In this document: positions 60,452 to 64,000 of the stretch, in pieces
How the letters are laid out: every line of letters starts with the position of its first letter
How positions within the stretch are numbered: the first letter of the stretch is position 1
Source: an uncultured Collinsella sp.
GTDB lineage: Bacteria > Actinomycetota > Coriobacteriia > Coriobacteriales > Coriobacteriaceae
Assembly: GCA_902482035.1 (NCBI GenBank)
Contig: CABSYW010000005.1
Location: forward strand, 7,046 to 71,045
DNA length: 64,000 nucleotides
Direction of reading: 5' to 3'
The notes under the pieces: generated by a model
Database searches by the model: none
What the model was told of the DNA's origin: nothing
Seen by the model: only the letters and a program-made list of their open reading frames with translations
Made by a program: the position numbers and the translations under genes

Positions 60452-62680
60452 TTAAGCCTGGGGCAACTGACCAGTAGCCAGGATCTGCTCGAGTGCGTCC
60501 TCATCCAGCACGGGCACACCCAGCTGCTCGGCCTTGGTGAGCTTGGAGCCTGCCTTGGGGCCGGCGACCAGATAGCTCGTCTTCTTCGACACACTGCCCG
60601 AAACCTTGGCGCCGAGCACCTTGAGTGCCGCGCCCGCCTCGTCGCGGGTGCGGTTGACGAGCGTGCCGGTGAGCACGAAGGTCAGACCCGCGAGCGGCTG
60701 TGCGTCGGCGAGCTCGCCCGCCACGCCAGCGTCGGCTGCGGCCTGCGCGTGCGCGGCGCCCAAGTCGACCTCGAGCGACAGGCCCGCCTGGCGCAGACGC
60801 TCCAGCACGGCAAGATTTTCGGGCACGGCCAGGAACTGCTTGACGCTCGCCGCAATCTTGGGGCCAATGCCCTCGCACTCGGCGATGTCCTCTTCACTCG
60901 CCAAGATGAGCTTGTCGATCGACAGGAATCGCTCGGCGATGACCTCGCCCACGCTCTTGCCCACGTGGCGGATGCCCAGGGCAAACAGCACACGACCGAG
61001 CGGCTGGCTCTTGGACTTGTTGAGCTCGGCGATGATTTTCTCGGCCGTCTTGAGGCCCACCGGAATGGGATCGCCCTTCTTAACGCCCTTCCTGCTGTTG
61101 GAGCTGGCGTACACGCGCCCCGTGTCCAGTCCGGCGATGTCGTCCACCGTGAGCTGGTAGAAGTCCGCGACATCGTGAATCAGGCCGGCGGCGATCATCT
61201 TGTCGACGATCTCGTCGCCCAGGCCGTCGACGTCCATGCAGCCGCGACTCACCCAGTGGAGCAGGCGCTCCTTGAGCTGCGCGGGGCAGTCGATGGACAC
61301 GCAGCGGTAGGCGACCTCGCCATCCTCGTGGACAACGGGGCTGCCGCACACGGGGCAGACCTCGGGCATGTGCCAGTCGACCGAATCGGCCGGGCGCTTG
61401 TCGAGCACCGGGCCCACGACCTCGGGGATCACGTCACCCGCCTTGTGCACGATGATGGTGTCGCCCTCGCGCACGTTTTTTCGGCGGATCTCGTCGATGT
61501 TGTGCAGCGTGGCGCGCGCGATGGTGGAGCCGGCAACCGTCACCGGGTCGAACTCGGCGACCGGCGTGAGCACACCGGTGCGGCCCACCTGGATGCGAAT
61601 TTCGCGCAGGACGGTCTGCTTTTCCTCGGGCGGGAACTTAAAGGCAATGGCCCAGCGCGGTGCGCGGGCGGTAAAGCCCAGGTCGAGCTGCTGCTGGAAG
61701 CTGTCGACCTTTACAACCACGCCGTCGATGTCGTAATCCAGGTCGCCGCGATGCTCGAGCGCCTGGGCGCAGAACTCGTGGACCTCGGCCGGCGTGGCGC
61801 AACGGGCCACATTGGGGTTGACGCTAAAGCCGGCGCTACGCAGCCAATCGAGAAACTCGCGCTGGCTGTGGACGTGCAGCGGGTCGGTATCGGCAATGGC
61901 GTAGATAAAGGTGGCGAGGTCGCGACGTGCCGTGACCTTGGGATCCTTCTGGCGCAGGGATCCTGCAGCGGCGTTGCGCGGGTTGGCAAAGGGGTCGCGG
62001 CCCTCGGCATCGGCCTCTTCATTCAGGCGAACAAAGCTGCCCTTGGGCATATAGACCTCGCCGCGTACTTCGATGGTACGCTCGCGGTCGACGCCCATGT
62101 GGGCGAGCGCCGGCTCGGACAGGTGCATGGGCACATCCTTGATGGTGCGGACGTTAAGCGATACGTCCTCGCCCGTGGTGCCATCGCCACGTGTGGCCGC
62201 ACGTACGAAGGTGCCGTTTTGGTAGGTAAGCGCCACGCCCAGGCCGTCAATCTTTAGCTCGCAGGTATAGGTAACGCTGCCGGCACCGAGGGCATCCTCA
62301 GTGCGCTGGAGCCATGCGTCGAGCTCGTCCAGATCCATGGCATCGTCCATGGAATACATGCGCGCCATGTGCGTGACCGGCGTAAACTGCTCGCTCACGT
62401 AGCCGCCCACGCGTTGGGTGTAGCTGTCGGGTGTCACCAGGTCGGGGTAGGTGGCCTCGATTTCCTGCAGCTCAACGAGCATTTTGTCAAAGGCGGCGTC
62501 CGTGATCTCGGGCGCATCGAGCATGTAGTAGCGATAGGCGTGGTAATCGAGCTCGTGGCGCAGCTCAGCCGCGCGCACTGCCGCCTGGGCACGGGCATCG
62601 GTCGGTGCGGCGGCATCCGTGCTCGCGGGCGTTTCGGTATCGATGTCCACACCGTCACCAAACAGGCTCGATTGCTCCAT
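60452..62680 (-). CDS. ligA: NAD-dependent DNA ligase
   Basis: A 742-residue LigA. After an acidic leader, the Ia domain has YHAYRYYMLDAPEITDAAFD near residue 50. The adenylation Lys lies in YTCELKIDGLGVAL near 148, with ATRGDGTTGEDVS following. The zinc finger is CPVCGSPV and CVSIDCPAQ, then the helix-hairpin-helix domain, and a C-terminal BRCT domain from about residue 655 (PLAGLTFVLTGTLVNRTRDE). It seals nicks in replication and repair using NAD. GAAGGAGTG precedes the ATG. Confidence 0.98.
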   Translation of the reverse strand: MEQSSLFGDGVDIDTETPASTDAAAPTDARAQAAVRAAELRHELDYHAYRYYMLDAPEITDAAFDKMLVELQEIEATYPDLVTPDSYTQRVGGYVSEQFTPVTHMARMYSMDDAMDLDELDAWLQRTEDALGAGSVTYTCELKIDGLGVALTYQNGTFVRAATRGDGTTGEDVSLNVRTIKDVPMHLSEPALAHMGVDRERTIEVRGEVYMPKGSFVRLNEEADAEGRDPFANPRNAAAGSLRQKDPKVTARRDLATFIYAIADTDPLHVHSQREFLDWLRSAGFSVNPNVARCATPAEVHEFCAQALEHRGDLDYDIDGVVVKVDSFQQQLDLGFTARAPRWAIAFKFPPEEKQTVLREIRIQVGRTGVLTPVAEFDPVTVAGSTIARATLHNIDEIRRKNVREGDTIIVHKAGDVIPEVVGPVLDKRPADSVDWHMPEVCPVCGSPVVHEDGEVAYRCVSIDCPAQLKERLLHWVSRGCMDVDGLGDEIVDKMIAAGLIHDVADFYQLTVDDIAGLDTGRVYASSNSRKGVKKGDPIPVGLKTAEKIIAELNKSKSQPLGRVLFALGIRHVGKSVGEVIAERFLSIDKLILASEEDIAECEGIGPKIAASVKQFLAVPENLAVLERLRQAGLSLEVDLGAAHAQAAADAGVAGELADAQPLAGLTFVLTGTLVNRTRDEAGAALKVLGAKVSGSVSKKTSYLVAGPKAGSKLTKAEQLGVPVLDEDALEQILATGQLPQA

Positions 62681-62789
62681 AGCGGCACTCCTTCGCTCGA
62701 TTTCAAACGGATACTAGAGTACCACCGGTCGCAACGGGGTCGAATAGCCCTTTCGAACCGCACCGAATCGGCAGCCGCCAGACTGAGGT

Positions 62790-62990
62790 GGACAGTTAGT
62801 TCAGATACGTATAAATCCTAGAGCTGGATCAGGCACGAACACCTCTGTTTCGACTAATTTGGGCTCCTCGAGGCCATGTAAACGTCCCATCCTCCCTTCC
62901 AAACGCCCATCCGAGCCCCATCCCAATCAGAAATTGCTCAAAACGCATCCCAAGCTGCCCAAGATTTATACGTATCTGAACCAACTGTCC
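62790..62990. mobile_element. 201-bp MITE-like element with 28-bp terminal inverted repeats
   Basis: The ends GGACAGTTAGTTCAGATACG... and the inverse of GGACAGTTGGTTCAGATACG... match at 27 of 28 positions. The interior contains no gene. It lies 109 bases upstream of ligA and next to the IS110 remnant, so this spacer is a hotspot for insertion. Confidence 0.7.
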
Positions 62991-63059
62991 AGACCATTAC
63001 GAACCAGGCCTCTTGTCAGCTCCATGTGATCCGTTTTCCTCCGTCCATTACAGTCGAAA

Positions 63060-63295
63060 TTGTCAGCCTGGGACCATCTCGGGCTACGATTGAGGCGCGC
63101 CCAGAACGGGCCGCCGACCGGGCGCCCGCGCACGGCCGAACGTCCCTGCCCCCGAGAGGGCCCGTTGGGTGCTGCCGGCGCGGGACGCGCCGCCCCCGAC
63201 GGCTGATAGGAAAGTGCCGGGCAGGTGCCGCGGCTGGTAATGTGAGTGCCGAGGGGGAGGCCATCCGGTCGAACGACTACCGGAAGGATACCACC
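63060..63295 (+). ncRNA. GC-rich leader of the IS110 remnant, possible bridge RNA
   Basis: GC content rises sharply here. In IS110-group elements the non-coding left end before the transposase encodes the bridge RNA. The 236 bases here are rich in short complementary GC blocks (GGGCGCCCGCGC, GGGACGCGCCGCCCCCG). The RNA limits and its loops cannot be drawn by eye, so this is inference from position and composition. Confidence 0.35.
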
Positions 63296-63955
63296 GTGAA
63301 AGCGCCATCCACCAGGCCCGCGGCCGTGCTCGGCCTGGACGTCGGCAAGTCATCGCACTGGGCCTGCCTGGTCGACCGCGACGGGGAGGTGCTGGCCAGC
63401 GCCCCCGTCCGCAACAGGGAGGCCGAGCTCGACGCGCTGTTCGCCTCCGCGCCCGCCGGCACGCTCGTCGTCGTCGACCAGTTCCGCAACATAGGGTCCC
63501 TCGCCGTGAGGCGGGCCCGCGCCGCGGGGCTCGGGGTCGCCCACCTGCCCGGGCTCGCCGCCAGCCGCGCCGCGGGCCTGTTCGCCGGCGAGGCCAAGAC
63601 CGACGAGCGCGACGCCGCGGTGATCGCGCGGACCGCCCTGGGCGTGCCGGACTCCCTGTCGGGGGTCCCGGGCCGCGGCGAGGCCCTCGAGGCCGCCCGC
63701 GCCCTCTCGTCGCAGCGCGACCACGTCGTCGCCTGCGCGACCAGGGACAAGAACCGCCTGCGCGCGGTGCTGCTCGAGTCCTGCCCGGCCCTCGAGGCCG
63801 CGGTCGACCTGTCGGACCGGCGGTGGCTGGAGCTGCTCGCCGGGTTCGGCGGGGCGTGGGGGATCGCCCGCTCCGGGGCCGAGGGCCCGCGGGCCGAGGC
63901 CGCCGGGGAGGCCGCGGCCGCCTCCACCGCGCCCCCGCCGGCGCTCGTCTGTTAG
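63296..63955 (+). pseudogene. IS110-family transposase, C-terminal half missing
   Basis: 219 residues from a GTG start (GGAAGG upstream). The N-terminal DEDD RuvC-like domain is present: VLGLDVGKSSHWACLV (first Asp) near residue 12, TLVVVDQFRNIG near 60 and AKTDERDAAVIARTA near 105. IS110 transposases are about 400 residues, with a C-terminal Ser-containing domain that is absent: the frame ends after AAASTAPPPALVC. GC content near 75 percent contrasts with the region. The element is probably inactive. Its right end and any target repeats are not visible before the window edge. Confidence 0.82.
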
Positions 63956-64000
63956 CACTACTGTAAAAACAACCAATTTCGCCATCGCACTTTAGCCGAT

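Overview
The window is high-GC (about 60 percent by eye), densely coding bacterial DNA. Class III glutamine synthetase, a fused MurT-GatD amidotransferase, a two-gene cobalamin methionine synthase, long SARP-type regulators, LPXTG-type sortase pili and a tmRNA whose tag ends ALAA together point to a gut Coriobacteriia, most likely Collinsella. That assignment is inference from gene content and style, not from a marker-gene comparison.

Layout. 1-8.1 kb: a partial asparaginase, a small XRE regulator with a 24-bp palindrome and a divergent gene of unknown function, then a minus-strand block (ferredoxin-type protein, YchF, DUF1648-like membrane protein) and three iron-type alcohol or glycerol dehydrogenases. 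8.6-13 kb: two paralogous helical-repeat proteins and the MurT-GatD fusion for peptidoglycan amidation, then tRNA-Glu. 13.8-23.7 kb: glutamine synthetase III, the metF / activation-domain / metH one-carbon operon, a UPF0210 protein, a methyltransferase and YhbY. 23.8-32.2 kb: a 999-residue SARP/ATPase regulator, nagB, EIIA-Glc and glmM (amino-sugar supply and PTS control), ribosomal proteins L13 and S9, and a patatin-like lipase. 32.8-37.2 kb: tmRNA, a VapBC-type toxin-antitoxin pair, and a metal P-type ATPase with a small DUF1490/PacL-like partner. 38-41.5 kb: gatCAB. 41.8-51.9 kb: a surface-pilus locus (class C sortase, two pilins, one large tip protein broken by an in-frame TAA), with a winged-helix gene and a duplicated 50-residue membrane peptide inside it. 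52.4-64 kb: HAD phosphatase, MFS and MATE transporters, molybdopterin genes moaA and moaC-mobB, a nuclease-like gene also broken by an in-frame TAA, ligA, and a truncated IS110-type transposase.

The spacers are unusually structured. At least eight kinds of inverted or tandem repeat are visible: CCACCACAAAGG hairpins (5 copies), CATCACAACATTCGA palindromes (4), CTCAATCTGTAACA palindromes (2 adjacent), MITE-like elements at 13.4, 37.5 and 62.8 kb, a 62-bp tandem repeat beside ssrA, and a pair of long perfect 31-32 bp inverted repeats downstream of two unrelated genes. That pair shares a conserved core but has different outer stems, which is the pattern expected of an undescribed structured RNA. 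The other candidates for new biology are the duplicated 50-residue membrane peptide modules (possible type I toxin-antitoxin) and the two genes interrupted by single TAA codons.
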